Below are positions 19,339 to 29,732 of a DNA stretch of 64,000 bases, piece after piece. Within the stretch, counting starts at the first letter, position 1; each line of letters begins with the position of its first letter. The position numbers and the translations under genes were made by a program. A model generated the notes under the pieces. It saw only the letters and a program-made list of their open reading frames with translations, was not told where the DNA came from and did no database searches. Origin of the DNA: Prosopocoilus inquinatus (Eukaryota > Arthropoda > Insecta > Coleoptera > Lucanidae); assembly GCA_036172665.1 (NCBI GenBank), contig CM069873.1:38678001-38742000 (forward strand), written 5' to 3'.

Positions 19339-20123
19339 CCTGTTTTGTAAGGTTTTATATAGAATCCGCTTCCCACTGCTTTTGTTTCCATAACGCGATT
19401 ATGTCGCTCTGCCTCTTTCAGTTGCTCTTTCGCAGCTTTTGCATCATTTACCGCCTTAGCAATTGCAGCTGCACCGCCGCCGAGCGATCCTATTGCGCCC
19501 AAAGCCGCAAATAATGGAATTAAAGGTAAAAACCCTCTTCTCTTAGGAATTGGTATCACTCTTTGACGTGGAGGTCTTATTTTCTTGTGGTCCTTCTTTA
19601 AAACAGCCTGCGCCAATTTCACATTTTCTAACAGACTCTTGTTACCATTACGTGAAATTGCATGTTGTGCTTTCCTAACAGCTTGTCGAAATGATAATTT
19701 ACCACCACGCTTCTTCCTTTTACTACGCTTTCTCTTCACTCCGTTTCCCATTCCAAGCTTTGTCTTAGCTTTCATTAAGGCGGCTACAGATAACGCAGAT
19801 GCTTTTTCACCAAATCCCGCTTCTGTACTCTTCACTCTTTTCACTGCCGCTTGATACAATTTTTTATCTGCTTCGTGACGTTTTTCTAAATCGCTACTTA
19901 CAGAATATGCAATATCGTGTTGCTTGCACGCCTCATCCAACGCATTCACACCTCTGTCTCCTCTTTTAAGTCGAACGTCTAATTTTGTGCCCGGACCGCA
20001 GTAATTGTAACCTGGTAAGTGTAACTCTACTGGTAGTTTATTAATTAACGTATTAAGTAAACCACGACCTTTTCGTTTTAAGGTGCTTCTCGCAGTGTAA
20101 TCTGTTTTGACACGACGTCGCAT
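19302..20123 (-). CDS. phospholipase A2 / minor capsid protein
   Basis: Probably helps virions breach endosomal membranes, as the parvovirus VP1 and adintovirus PLA2 domains do. 273 residues, ATG at 20123. Residues about 38-95 carry the PLA2 signature: Ca loop YCGPGT (41-46), HD dyad (69-70 in CKQHDIAY) and a later Asp in EADKKL. A strongly basic patch (VKRKRSKRKKRGGK, about 129-142) suggests DNA or nuclear targeting. About 195-222 is hydrophobic (FLPLIPLFAALGAIGSLGGG) followed by a helix, reminiscent of adenovirus pVI/pX. The C-terminus has KPYKTGCGLYLR, normally found just ahead of the protease in relatives. The frame ends at a TGA immediately after a slippery heptamer. Confidence 0.9.
   Translation of the reverse strand: MRRRVKTDYTARSTLKRKGRGLLNTLINKLPVELHLPGYNYCGPGTKLDVRLKRGDRGVNALDEACKQHDIAYSVSSDLEKRHEADKKLYQAAVKRVKSTEAGFGEKASALSVAALMKAKTKLGMGNGVKRKRSKRKKRGGKLSFRQAVRKAQHAISRNGNKSLLENVKLAQAVLKKDHKKIRPPRQRVIPIPKRRGFLPLIPLFAALGAIGSLGGGAAAIAKAVNDAKAAKEQLKEAERHNRVMETKAVGSGFYIKPYKTGCGLYLRSNPKN
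19305..19311 (-). promoter_or_regulatory. candidate -1 ribosomal frameshift site A AAA AAC
   Basis: On the - strand the zero-frame codons are CCA AAA AAC followed directly by TGA. A -1 slip on this X XXY YYZ heptamer enters the protease frame in register. No convincing downstream stem or pseudoknot was found by eye. A one-base loss from a seven-A run is the simple alternative. Confidence 0.45.
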
Positions 20124-20190
20124 TTATGGCTTTTCTTTCTAACAGTCAACGATGTTACATGTGTACTACTTCAATACTCACTGCTTATCT

Positions 20191-20197
20191 TTATATA
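20191..20197 (-). promoter_or_regulatory. TATA box of the PLA2 gene
   Basis: TATATAA on the - strand, 68 bp before the ATG at 20123, preceding a short leader without an upstream ATG close by. Confidence 0.5.
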
Positions 20198-20335
20198 GCG
20201 TAAAAATTTCTCTTAATTTTTTGGTTAAGTATCGTTAGTTTATTAAATAAAGGATCAAACAGTGTTCTTAGAAAATTTTATTTATAACTGACAGTGTCAT
20301 ATCTAGAAATATATACATATTAAATCACATAACAT

Positions 20336-21252
20336 TTACATATTAACAGCTTTATGCATACTTATATCAAAAATTAATTTACTAATTCCAAACATCATTA
20401 ATTCATTTGTAATTGCTCCTTTCTCAGATATTTCATTATTGAGAAATGATTTAACATTTGTCTTCATATCACTTTCCATAACACTCAAGCATGGAATCAT
20501 GTTGCTGTAGAATGATTTATAGTTCAATTGTTTCAAAACTTCTAAACGATATAATATAATATCACACAATTTCCAGAGTTCCAATAGACCTTTATAAGAT
20601 ATATATAATGTCTCCACTCCTCTTTCTAATTTCAGTATTTTCGTTCCTTCGATGCGTTCGAAAGACGCCTTTACTGAGCTGATTTTCATTACCGGATAAA
20701 TAGTTTTCTTAGTAAAATACGACTTCAAAGTGTAGTTATAAGAACAAAATTCTTTCCATTCCTCTTCTAAAAACGATATGCTCTGCCTTTTGGAACCCAT
20801 AATACGTATTATCGGATCAAAAAATGTTTCGGTACACAGTCCGACACAAATCCACTTCGTACGGCTCTTATTTAGAAAATATACACTTTGAGCGAAAAGT
20901 GGCAACTGATCTACGTCAGTCACCTCTCTTGCTTCTGAAATCTCGGAAGGTGCTGTCTCATTAGTATCACATTGACGAAAATCTTCATCTGTGAAGTAAG
21001 GCTGGGAGAGTATTTCAAATTGAAACTCGTTTCGAACTGAGGGCATATTCAAACCGTGCTCATCCGGCTTTTCTTCTTTTGGTTTGTCAACGTTTTCAGT
21101 CAGAAGTCTTTTCTTCTGTACGTCATCAAAAGGATCGTTCACGTGCTTTCTCTTTTGCTTCAGGAAAAAATCCACTTGTTTAGATGTCACTGTTAAATAC
21201 AATAAAAATATACAAATTATAAATTATTACAATAAGATGATTTAAACTTACT
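20336..21252 (-). CDS. unknown 284-residue Polinton protein, start codon split by intron
   Basis: The long frame has no ATG at its 5' edge. A 62-nt GT-AG intron (21251-21190) lies directly upstream, and joining A at 21252 to TG at 21189-21188 creates the start codon in frame. The coding total is 855 nt. The protein starts with Lys-rich helix (KQVDFFLKQKRKH), has an acidic middle (about 45-100, EEKPDEHG, TDEDFRQCDTNETAPSEISEA) and a more structured, conserved C-terminal half from about residue 100 (YFLNKSRTKWICVGL, FLEEEWKEFCSYNY). No family recognised. It is the first gene inside the right end and has its own strong promoter. A degraded paralogue with the same split start lies at 59445-60354. 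Confidence 0.75.
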
Positions 21253-21304
21253 TTTATGTATGTAGGTAGGTGATTAACTTAACAACACAACTCACAGTTC
21301 TGTA

Positions 21305-21341
21305 ACAACTGAATCTATTCCCAAATGAAGAACCTTATATA
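21305..21341 (-). promoter_or_regulatory. TATA + TCAGTT initiator promoter
   Basis: On the - strand TATATAAG (21341-21334) is followed 31 bp later by the arthropod initiator TCAGTT (21312-21307), giving a short leader that ends at the donor after 21252. The same arrangement is preserved in copy 2 (TATATAAG at 59356-59363). Confidence 0.75.
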
Positions 21342-21359
21342 ACAAGATTTTAGGTGGGG

Positions 21360-21690
21360 GTCCCTACCTCCTCCAACCTTACGGTCGTATTCAAGATAAA
21401 CCGTTTTTGGATCCTCCGTCAAGTTAAGGTCACGTCAAGGATAGATAATTTTTGGAACCCTCCTCTGACCTCGCTTTTAGAGGTAATGATGAGGTCACGT
21501 CAATGACATTGAAAATTTTGCAACCTCCTCTGACTTGATCCTTAACCTTGTAGTTACATCGGCACAAAGCAAATTTTAGAACCTCCTCCGATCTTAACCT
21601 TGAACCCTCAAGGTCATTTCAAAGTTACCTCTCGGTTACGTTAGGAACAGGTCGATTCTGGAACCTCCTCTAATCTTGACCTTGATCGAG
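21360..21690. repeat. right subterminal degenerate ~60-bp repeats
   Basis: Five or six diverged units each combine a (C)GTCA..A start, a GATT..GGAACC block, CCTCCTC and a GACCTTGA-like block (at about 21360, 21410, 21465, 21525, 21580, 21655). They look like ancient tandem copies of the terminal hairpin arm. Confidence 0.75.
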
Positions 21691-21837
21691 GTCACCTCAA
21701 GGTCATGGCCTTGAAGTTTAAGGTCATGGTGAGGTCACGTCAGGAATAGGCCGATTCTGGAACCTCCTCCGACCTTGACCTTGAACTTTATTGGTCAAGG
21801 TCGGAGGAGGTTCCAGAATCGGCCTATTCCTACTACT
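21690..21837 (-). repeat. right terminal inverted repeat with perfect hairpin
   Basis: Reverse complement of 2640-2790. The internal 39-bp arms 21742-21780 and 21793-21831 are perfect complements around a 12-nt loop that differs slightly from the left loop. Confidence 0.9.
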
Positions 21838-21843
21838 GTGGTA

Positions 21844-22309
21844 GTTCGTACACGTTTGGAAAAGGCGCTAATTTTCGAATTTAAAATTAAATATAATATT
21901 ACTTACCTAATTCGAGCTGGCAAAATAGCTTAAAGTAATTAAAAATCGTAACGAGGGAGAAGTGTTCGAATTCCGGCACAAAATCGGTCGATTTTATCAG
22001 CTGTCACAAACTGAATCACTTTTTCGTTCAAAATTCACGTTCAGGTTTCTTGTAATTTCTGTCTTTAATGTCACAAAGTAATTCCATAAAACTGGAATAT
22101 TAACACTTGTAAATGATGTTTTCTGAACATTACGCCAGGAAGCGGTAACACGTTATCGAAGCGGTCAGCGTATTTCTTTTTTATTTCCTAATTCCTAATT
22201 CTTAAGGTCCATTTTATTAAAGTGCATGAGTCTCTTTTTACTTATTTCTGAAATAAACTAGCACACATAACCACACCACCCACACCACTTCTCAGCTTTG
22301 ACAGCAAAT
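21844..22309. repeat. left arm of long palindrome (inner part)
   Basis: Reverse complement of about 22465-22869, sharing TTACTTACCTAATTCGAGCT, GGTCCAT..TTATTAAA and the CACACCAC..TTCTCAGCTTTGACAGCAAAT end. It continues the left arm that the Polinton split at 2639/21838. Confidence 0.8.
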
Positions 22310-22465
22310 AGAGGCATTCAACGGATACAATCGATTCACAATCGATTTATGATTACATACAGTTTAGCGTTCAACGTGTATGAATTAATTCAACATCGAT
22401 TGTTAAATTTTTAATCGTAAAAATTTTACGATGCAAGCGATGCGATTAAATATGGCGTCGAAGTG
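22310..22465. repeat. AATCGATT-rich insert in palindrome centre
   Basis: It starts GAGGCATTCAACGGATAC and ends near GGCGTCG. It is a close inverted copy of 24097-24262. The CATTCAAC terminus resembles the tip of the outer palindrome, so it may be a short related element. Confidence 0.6.
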
Positions 22466-24112
22466 TCATTTGCTGTCAAAGATAAGAAGTGGTGTGGTTA
22501 TGTGTGCTAGTTGTTTATTTCAGAAATAAGTAAAACTGCTCTTTAATAAGATGGACCTTAGAAATTATATCTTGTGCAAGTGGCTATATTTGCATCTTAC
22601 GAAGAAATACATCATTTAAAAGTGCTATTATTCCAGTTTTACGGGATTACTTTGAAAGACAGAAATTACAAGAACGTGAACGTGAATTTTGAATGACAAA
22701 AGTGATTTAGTTTGTCACAGCTGATCAAATCGACCGAATATTTCTCCCTTGTTATGATTTTTAATTACTTTAAGGTATTTTGCCAAAGTCTGCTACCAGC
22801 TCGAATTAGGTAAGTAATATATTTAATTTTAAACTCGAAAATTAGCGCCTTTTCCAACGTGTACCAACTATCACTTGGGATTCCCCTCCCCGTTTGACAT
22901 TTGCAAATTGCAGTTGTATGTGAGTAAAATATTCGTGTTTAACCTTAATTTTATTTTGTAGATGATTCATATGGTCCAATGGAATGTTCCTAGCCAAACT
23001 TCACCAACTCGAATTTTATGTAAAGTTTGTTATGACATTGCAAGCAATTTCTACGCTGCTGCATGTTCTCTTAATACTTATATTACAAACTAGCGAGGTG
23101 CAGAAGGGATGCTCAAGATTCTCAAATATGAACTTCTTCAGTGGTTCAAAATGAGCTGAAGGTAAAATGATTGGATTTGTTCATATAATTAGATAAATTA
23201 ACCCGTTTATATAATTTTCAAACACACATTCTTTTGTTACCGATGTTTTAGATATTGCTGCTTTACTTTCTGGAGGCAGTGCGTTTTCAACAACAAATTA
23301 TATGTGATATCCTTTTCATCTAAAGAACAATAACTATTTCGTATTCGTTTATTAGTTATTCGTGGATAATGAAAGGACGTTGTAAATTCGTAAATAATGG
23401 TTGTTGAAAACTGGAATAAACTGAATAATTATGTATAAGCACGATGGACAATATAACAGGTGACCCAAGCAGAGTATTCGGCTGTACGTTGGTACGTACA
23501 GGAAAGCATATGGTCAATGTGCATGTGCATATGCAGGGAAGTACAACATCAATGTGCGAGAGAGAACGGTGCTTAATCCTTCAGCATGAGATAACATAAA
23601 TTATTTTTTACATTGTGTGCCCCAACTGAATGCGCCATCTTATTGCTTCATAATCCTGTATCGTGTGTAAAAGTAATATTTGTGAACGCACAAAAAACTT
23701 AACTAATAAAGTATTACGATCTCCATGACATTTCATTTCGATTAAATATAAAGGCGCATTAACCCTGCATACACAAGATACATTTGGTTGATGTTATATG
23801 CGCATACACAACACATTTGAAAACTAGTTTGCACGAATGGTCAGTGTATACTGTATACAATGTCCTAATTAATAATTACAGATGATTTGAATGCAGTACA
23901 TCAGATCTCAATTAAAGAATAAACTTTCTATTTTGCAATTAATTTGCAACTTCATTTTCAATACTTAATGCAACTATTCCTGGTTAGAGGTTATAGTTCA
24001 CCTGTCACGATAAACCACTGACGTTTATAATTAATCGATTTATTTGTTGAATGCCCCTAGTACGTTTATGAATCGATTTAAATCGATTTGATCCGATTAT
24101 AATTAATCGACG
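22466..24112. repeat. right arm of long palindrome (uninterrupted)
   Basis: Complement of the left arm without the Polinton and without the hAT insertion. Around 22870 it reads through the site equivalent to GTGGTA, showing the empty Polinton target. It contains donor- and acceptor-like sites (TTAG|GTAAGT near 22810, TTTTGTAG near 22962) and tiny frames including RDYFERQKLQ (about 22640-22690), suggesting relics of a spliced transposase gene. Confidence 0.75.
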
Positions 24113-24262
24113 CCATATTTGATAGCATCGCTTGCATCGTAAAATTTTTACGATTAAAAATTTAACAATCGATGTTGAATCGATTCATGTACGTTGAACG
24201 CTAAACTGTATGTAATCATAAATCGATTGTGAATCGATTGTATCCGTAGAATACCCCTATTG
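24097..24262. repeat. second AATCGATT-rich element
   Basis: Inverted copy of 22310-22465, ending with GGATAC..GAATACCCCT at the palindrome edge. Confidence 0.6.
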
Positions 24263-24479
24263 CTTCATTCGCAGTAACCTTAAACTCAAAATCAAAATGA
24301 CTTTCATTGTCAAAGTTTAGTTACTTGTACAAGTACCACTTTTTCCCTAAACTTTCACGGCATACTTCGATGGTAAATAAATAAAAACAGATATATATAT
24401 AAATTTTTATTGTCAGTGTCCATCCTGTAGTTGAGATTTTTGTAAATCAATCATTTTTAGCCAATGTGAAAACTACAAT

Positions 24480-24971
24480 AGAGGTTGAAAATGGGAACCA
24501 TCTGTCGCAAACATAAATCAACCCGATTTTTCGTATTATCAAAAATCCTTTGCAATATTCCCGGTGTAATTTTAGCGCATTCTGTAATCCTGTCTTTTAG
24601 TTCATCGATATTATTAATAAGACTATTTATGGGAAAACAAAATAATCCAATGGAATCAATTCCGGGAACCTCGGGGGATATTCTGGATTGAAGTGCAAAC
24701 TTATCATAAAACAGACGTAAATAATATAATTGATAGTGGCAGCAGTAGTACGGGTTGTAGTTCCATCTTGTTGGAAGTATCCATTACGGAGTTCATCGTC
24801 GTGAAAAAATCTTATCATAAAACAGACGTAAATAATATAATTGATAGTGGCAGCAGTAGTATGGGCTGTAGCTCCATCTTGTTGGAAGTATCCTTTACGG
24901 AGTTCATCGTCGTGAAGCTGGATATGTCTAAAATCTACTCCTGCTCCTCCGTTGGGCAGTAACTGTGTCAT
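24480..24971 (-). pseudogene. mariner/Tc1-type transposase 3' fragment with internal duplication
   Basis: The peptide carries GYFQQDGATAHTTAAT, the second catalytic Asp region of mariner-type transposases, then PPRFPELIPLDYFVF, the third acidic position region. Past a frameshift near 24620 it continues with INNIDELKDRI and CLRQMV. The part around FQQDG occurs twice because about 109 bp are tandemly duplicated (24700-24808, 24809-24917). The N-terminus is missing. A short + strand frame across it is a shadow. Confidence 0.75.
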
Positions 24972-24984
24972 AAAAAAATATAGG

Positions 24985-25815
24985 GCCCACTACCCCAGCA
25001 GCAAGCAGTCGTTTTTATCACGTCATTATTTGGTCAAAATTGGTCAAGGACGTCGAATGATTGATTATAGATTTGACAAGATATTAGATTTTGTAGGAAA
25101 ATATAAATTATAAGCATGATTGAATTTATTAATCATTACCATTTTAATACATAAGAAATTTACTAGACTTCTGTTACGGGGTATGTGACGCATGCGCCGA
25201 CACTCGACATTGGGACATTGTTCTTGCATATCATAGTCGTTGTGCCCGTGGTGTTTAAGTTTTGTGCAATTCGTTTTTAAGCGTTAATTTATTATGTATT
25301 AGCTAACTAATCTACTTGTACGTGTACTTGCTTTACGTACTTATTGTTTTAGTTATTAGCAAATTGTGTAAAGAAGGTATTGGTAACTCATATTTCATAA
25401 TCTGTTATATTAATATTTTAACGATCCTTGAGATAGGACTTGGGCAATTTTCTTTTTCGATTTCTTTATTCAATTCTTTTATTTCACTGTAGAGTAGAAT
25501 CAAACTGTTTAGTAATAGCTTTTTATTTTATTTTTATTTGGAATTTTACAAAATATGTATGAATTTATTTAAAATATTATTTATTTATTGTTCGTAGGTG
25601 TATGTATACATAAGTACAGATATTTGAATAAAAATTAAAATATGATTTAGTTTTTTGGTTACTTATGCGTCATAGGTAATACAATTAAAAATGACGTCAG
25701 AAATACACGACTGTTTGACCTACAAAAACGACGTCGCCGGGCTGTGACATTTGCCCGTCATTTTTACGTCTTTAATACGTGAAAAAGACGACACCTTGCT
25801 GCTTGAGTAATCGTC
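24985..25815. mobile_element. candidate non-autonomous DNA transposon
   Basis: Left end CACTACCCCAGCAGCAAG followed by TCGTTTTTATCACGT is roughly matched in inverted orientation at 25775-25815 (ACGTGAAAAAGACGACACC and TTGCTGCTT). There is no coding capacity. The target duplication is unclear. Confidence 0.4.
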
Positions 25816-25994
25816 TTCGAGAAACTCCATTCCAAACCTCTACCTTTTGTAGATGTAAGGAGGTCTCGTGGATTCTATTATAAATGCCTTGTGAAGGTTT
25901 GGAAATACCATTTTGAATAAATTATTGTATTGGCTTAGTAAAGTATAATTATTGTGACAGCCGTCAAAATATGAATACAGATGAATAAAGCTAA

Positions 25995-27317
25995 TGGCCG
26001 GTTTCACAAAGCTTCGTCAAATATTTAAGTTCCGATTAACTCTGTAACGAATGATTAAATAGGAAAACAACCGCATTTAACGATGATTAACTTAACGATG
26101 ATTACTAAACGGCTCACTCTCTAATCGGTCGTCAAATAGTCTTAATGCTCCGTTAAGTGTTTCACAAAGCTCAATTAAGAGATAACGCTTCGTTTACTTC
26201 TGTCTAATCAGGCGTTAGATTAATCGATAGAATTCCAGCGATTAAAAAGTAACGAGTGAATTTTCCATAGTTATTATCAAGCTTTTTTGATATAAAAATT
26301 CCTCACATATATCTAAAACATAATTATAATTTTATTTAAAAATGTAACGTACCTTAAATATTAAAAATAATGACATTTCTATACTTTTTACTCACTCGGT
26401 TTATTGATTATTTTTTACGACACTATTTCGGAAATTATTTTCAAGAACAAACTATTCGAAATTATTTCAAAATGTTTGCAACCTCACTTTCTTCTTTGAC
26501 GATAAAGAAATTTAGGTAGGATTTATTTTATAAGAGACAGAAATAATCCTTTTAATGATTTGGATGATAATGAATTTAACGTATCGCTTTTCCAAAGGAG
26601 TTATGGAACTCTTTGGTCCCACACTAGAACCTGACTAGAACCTGCAACAAGCAAAAATAAATTTATTTTACGGTACAAATCAATTGCTGATAAACTTACC
26701 TTATTATCCACTGAAATATTTCAACAGCTGATTTCTGATACTTTCAGAAACCATCGATACGTAGAATAATTCATCGTGTCATTCATTTTATTACAAGGCA
26801 AAGCAAACAGTTAATTAAATTGCCAATAGAAGAAGCTCTGCAAGTTAACATTACGCTTTTCTCATGTCATTGGCACCACAGATTGTACCCCATGTTAAAA
26901 TTATTTCACCTGATGGTATTCCCGGTGAGCTGTACCACAACAGAAAAGTGTCTGCCATATACATATGTTCAAGTAATTCAACTGCACTAAAGTTTCCTTC
27001 CTCCCTTTCTTTTTTCCTTTTTCATTTTTAAAAATCATTAACTGCACTAACGCGAAGAATTTAAGATGTATTTATTTATTTTGAGTTTCTAACCTCACAC
27101 TACCTGACTGCAAGCGACGCCATATCGGACAGATTACTCTAAAGCGGTGTCAAAGTGGCAATTTTTCGATGTTGCCAAACGTAAACTCCAATTAGTTAAT
27201 CAGAGATTAACATAATAGTTTTTTGTTTTGTGAAACAGCATGAAATTTTTAACAATGATTAAACTTAACGGTTGATTAGTTAATCAACGCTTTAACAAAG
27301 CTTTGTGAAACCGGCCA
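25995..27317. mobile_element. Harbinger-like non-autonomous element, TAA duplication
   Basis: 1323 bp with ends TGGCCGGTTTCACAAAGCTT and its complement, flanked by TAA at 25992-25994 and 27318-27320. A 3-bp TWA duplication fits PIF/Harbinger. The ends also contain repeated GATTAA-type subterminal motifs. No transposase frame remains. Confidence 0.7.
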
Positions 27318-27409
27318 TAAGACATGAATACTGGCTGGCACAGCCTCCCTTTATCTGAAATTTAAAAAATCGTACTGTAAAAGCGTTATTAATTAACAAG
27401 AATTTTTAA

Positions 27410-28025
27410 TTCCTGCAGAGGAAATCCGATGGAAATACTTTCGAATAACGGTAGAAATTTTGTTAGTTCAAAAAATGGCCTCGAAGAACAATGTTTTTTA
27501 AAAATTCTGCCGAGAAAATTTAAAAAACAATCGCACCAGAGTGAATCAATGGTCATTTATTCCACCTCGATCTCCATATTTTGGATGTCTCTGGAAGGTT
27601 GGAATTAAAAGCGCAAAGTTTCACTTAGAACGAATGATAAGTAATGCACACAGATGATTTGTCTCCAATAACTAAATCTCACTTTCTAATTTGAAGAGTT
27701 CGTAAGTCAGAGCCTGATTTAAGCTTATTGGGAGTATCTGAAATTCTATTGTCTTCGTATCAGCGATTGTAAAAACTTCGTCAACATTTTGGCAACGTGG
27801 GTCTCGAGAATATATCTCAGAACTTCTAGTTCGTCGTAAAAAAAACAAAAGATCAAGATAGCGTTGGCCTAGACACACTAGTACTAATCAGTGAAGACAA
27901 CATAATCTCTTTATGTTGGAAATTTGGACGTATAGTTCAATTTCATCCTGAAGTCGATGGACAAAGAAGACTGTTTTCGACACGTATTTCAACAAGAGTA
28001 ATCCAACGAGCTACTACTAGAGTAT
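27410..28025 (+). pseudogene. BEL/Pao integrase C-terminal fragment
   Basis: Read with several frame changes, this stretch contains ILSNNGRNFV, PPRSPYFGCLW, IKSAKFHLERM and FWQRGSREYISELLVRR, in the order and spacing of the BEL/Pao integrase core end and C-terminal domain. Many stops and indels are present. It is not contiguous with the BEL element at 60 kb. Confidence 0.75.
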
Positions 28026-28029
28026 GTCC

Positions 28030-28330
28030 GTTTCCCGTTTGGCAGCAAGCTTGGCCGCCTTGCATGGGGAACTTATTATGTAGCAAACCCGCTTCAATTT
28101 GTCTATCCTACTGCAATGTGAGATCAAAAAGCGATGGTAGTATGTCGCTGTTTTATCTGTTCATCACTCTTTGTGAATAAATTGGTCAAGTCGCTTTTGG
28201 TTTGCAGTGGAAATTTCGAGCTACGTTTCTGTTGACGAAGCCCCAAACAGGGCTGAAGCAGCTGTACAGGGGCTGCTGGAGGTTTACACTGCAGTCAAAA
28301 ACGATTTGCAACAAAATTTGTAATTAAAGT
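28030..28330 (+). repeat. dispersed repeat family A, copy 1
   Basis: Shares GGCAGCAAGC.TGGCCGCCTTGC, GCTTCAATTTGTCTATCC and ACGATTTGCAACAAAAT with copies at 52590-52880, 56960-57235, 58640-58790 and about 140-205. No coding capacity. Class unknown (SINE- or MITE-like). Confidence 0.75.
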
Positions 28331-28661
28331 TGTTGTATAAACTGAGTAATTTCCGTTTTCCTTGATACTATCCTCATCTCCGGTTAGGATTAGGTGGCGC
28401 TCTTTTTGTTTCGCGTTTAACTAAAACCCACACTCGTCACGACTATAGTTGCCGGCGGTGCTGCAAATTAATTTCCTCAGCACCACGCTTACTGATCTGC
28501 AAAGGTAGGTAGCAAATTCAGTAATTCACATATAAGCAAGAAATCCAATATCAATAATAGCGTGATTTTATGATTTAACCTCAAAATGTTATATCGATAA
28601 AGATCAAAATTCGAAAGAGTCGCCGCTGAAAAAAGTGGACACGTTTTTTGACGTAAATATA

Positions 28662-29732
28662 CACTGCTCAAAAAATAAAAGTAGTCACTTTTTCTAGTTG
28701 GCTTATTTCCACTGTGGTTTCGAATTTTTAAATGAAACTTAGCGTATCTATAAAATCTTACTTATTTCAAATATCCCTTACCGGTACAGAATTTAATTTA
28801 TATTTAATCGAATTACAGGCTGTCCAATCTGAACGTGCTAAAAACTAAAGTGAACAAGGAACATTTTATGCTTAAACAATGTATGATTCTTTTTGTTTAT
28901 TTCATTTGTTGATAAGGCTGAATGTCATAATCGAGCTCCCAATAACTTGGAAGACATTTAACTCCAAAGGTATCATATTACTGCAAGAAGTTTATTCTCA
29001 AAGTTACGTTGCCTGCGAGCTTGGAGTTGTATAAGAAACCATTTGGAAATTTTGAAAACATTACAGGAAGACAAATCAGTTTACTAGACGTACAAGGACA
29101 GACCGTTTTCTTCATTCTGAGTTCCTCATGTGATACCCAGAGCACAAAATGATGACCAAAATTTCATACTAATGCATGATAATGCTCGTCCGCATACTGC
29201 CCGAATTGTTACTCTTTATCTTCAGGAGCACAATGTTCGTACTTTGGATTAGCCAACATGCTGTCCTAATCTAAATCTAATCGAGCATGTATGGAACTAT
29301 TTGGCAAAGCGCATTAGATGCCGTCCAAATCCTCCTATAACGCTTTAAGAATTAGAACTCGCTTTAATTGAAAAATGGGATAATATTCCACAACAAAACC
29401 ACCGAAGGCTCATCCGCAGCATACAGCGAAGTTGTACTGCAGTTTTACAAGCCCGAGGAGGCAATACGAAGTAGTGATTGTGTACATCTTTTGATAAATG
29501 GAGGTTTTGTAAATTTCTTTGTTGAGTTCAACTTTTCAAATCGTTTTGGTTTACCACATGATTATGTTCAACGCCTTATAATTTAATTAATATTAAATAA
29601 AATTTTCATCAAACATTATTCTAAATTAAATAGATAACTCTTTGAAACGTGTAGAGAATAATATTTAAACATTTTCAGCTGTGGGGGGGTACGTCAACGG
29701 AAAGCAGTAACTACTTTTATTTTTGAGCATTG
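28662..29732 (+). mobile_element. Tc1-like element, degenerate
   Basis: 1071 bp with ends C(A)CTGCTCAAAAAATAAAAGTAG and complement (GAGCATTG), flanked by TA at 28660-28661 and 29733-29734. It contains a truncated transposase. Confidence 0.75.
29140..29480 (+). pseudogene. Tc1 transposase C-terminal half
   Basis: Contains FILMHDNARPHTARI (second catalytic Asp) and NLNLIEHVWNYLAKRIR with the third acidic residue, then LIEKWDNIPQQ. Two in-frame stops interrupt it, and the N-terminal half has collapsed. The 72-residue + strand frame at 29368-29586 is an out-of-frame shadow. Confidence 0.8.

Larger units (their letters stand above)
2640..21837. mobile_element. Polinton/Maverick (adintovirus-like) element, copy 1
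   Basis: The 19,198-bp element begins AGTAGTAGGAATAGG and ends with the exact complement. It is flanked by a perfect 6-bp duplication GTGGTA (2634-2639, 21838-21843), the Polinton hallmark together with AG...CT ends. Inside are PolB, retroviral-type integrase, packaging ATPase, adenain-type protease, major and minor capsid proteins and a PLA2 protein, the full Polinton/adintovirus core. PolB faces right; everything else faces left. Several genes are broken (major capsid, protease, a 16.5-kb gene), so this copy is probably no longer autonomous, although polymerase, integrase and ATPase are open. It disrupts one arm of an older palindrome, and the other arm shows the pre-insertion sequence. Confidence 0.97.
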
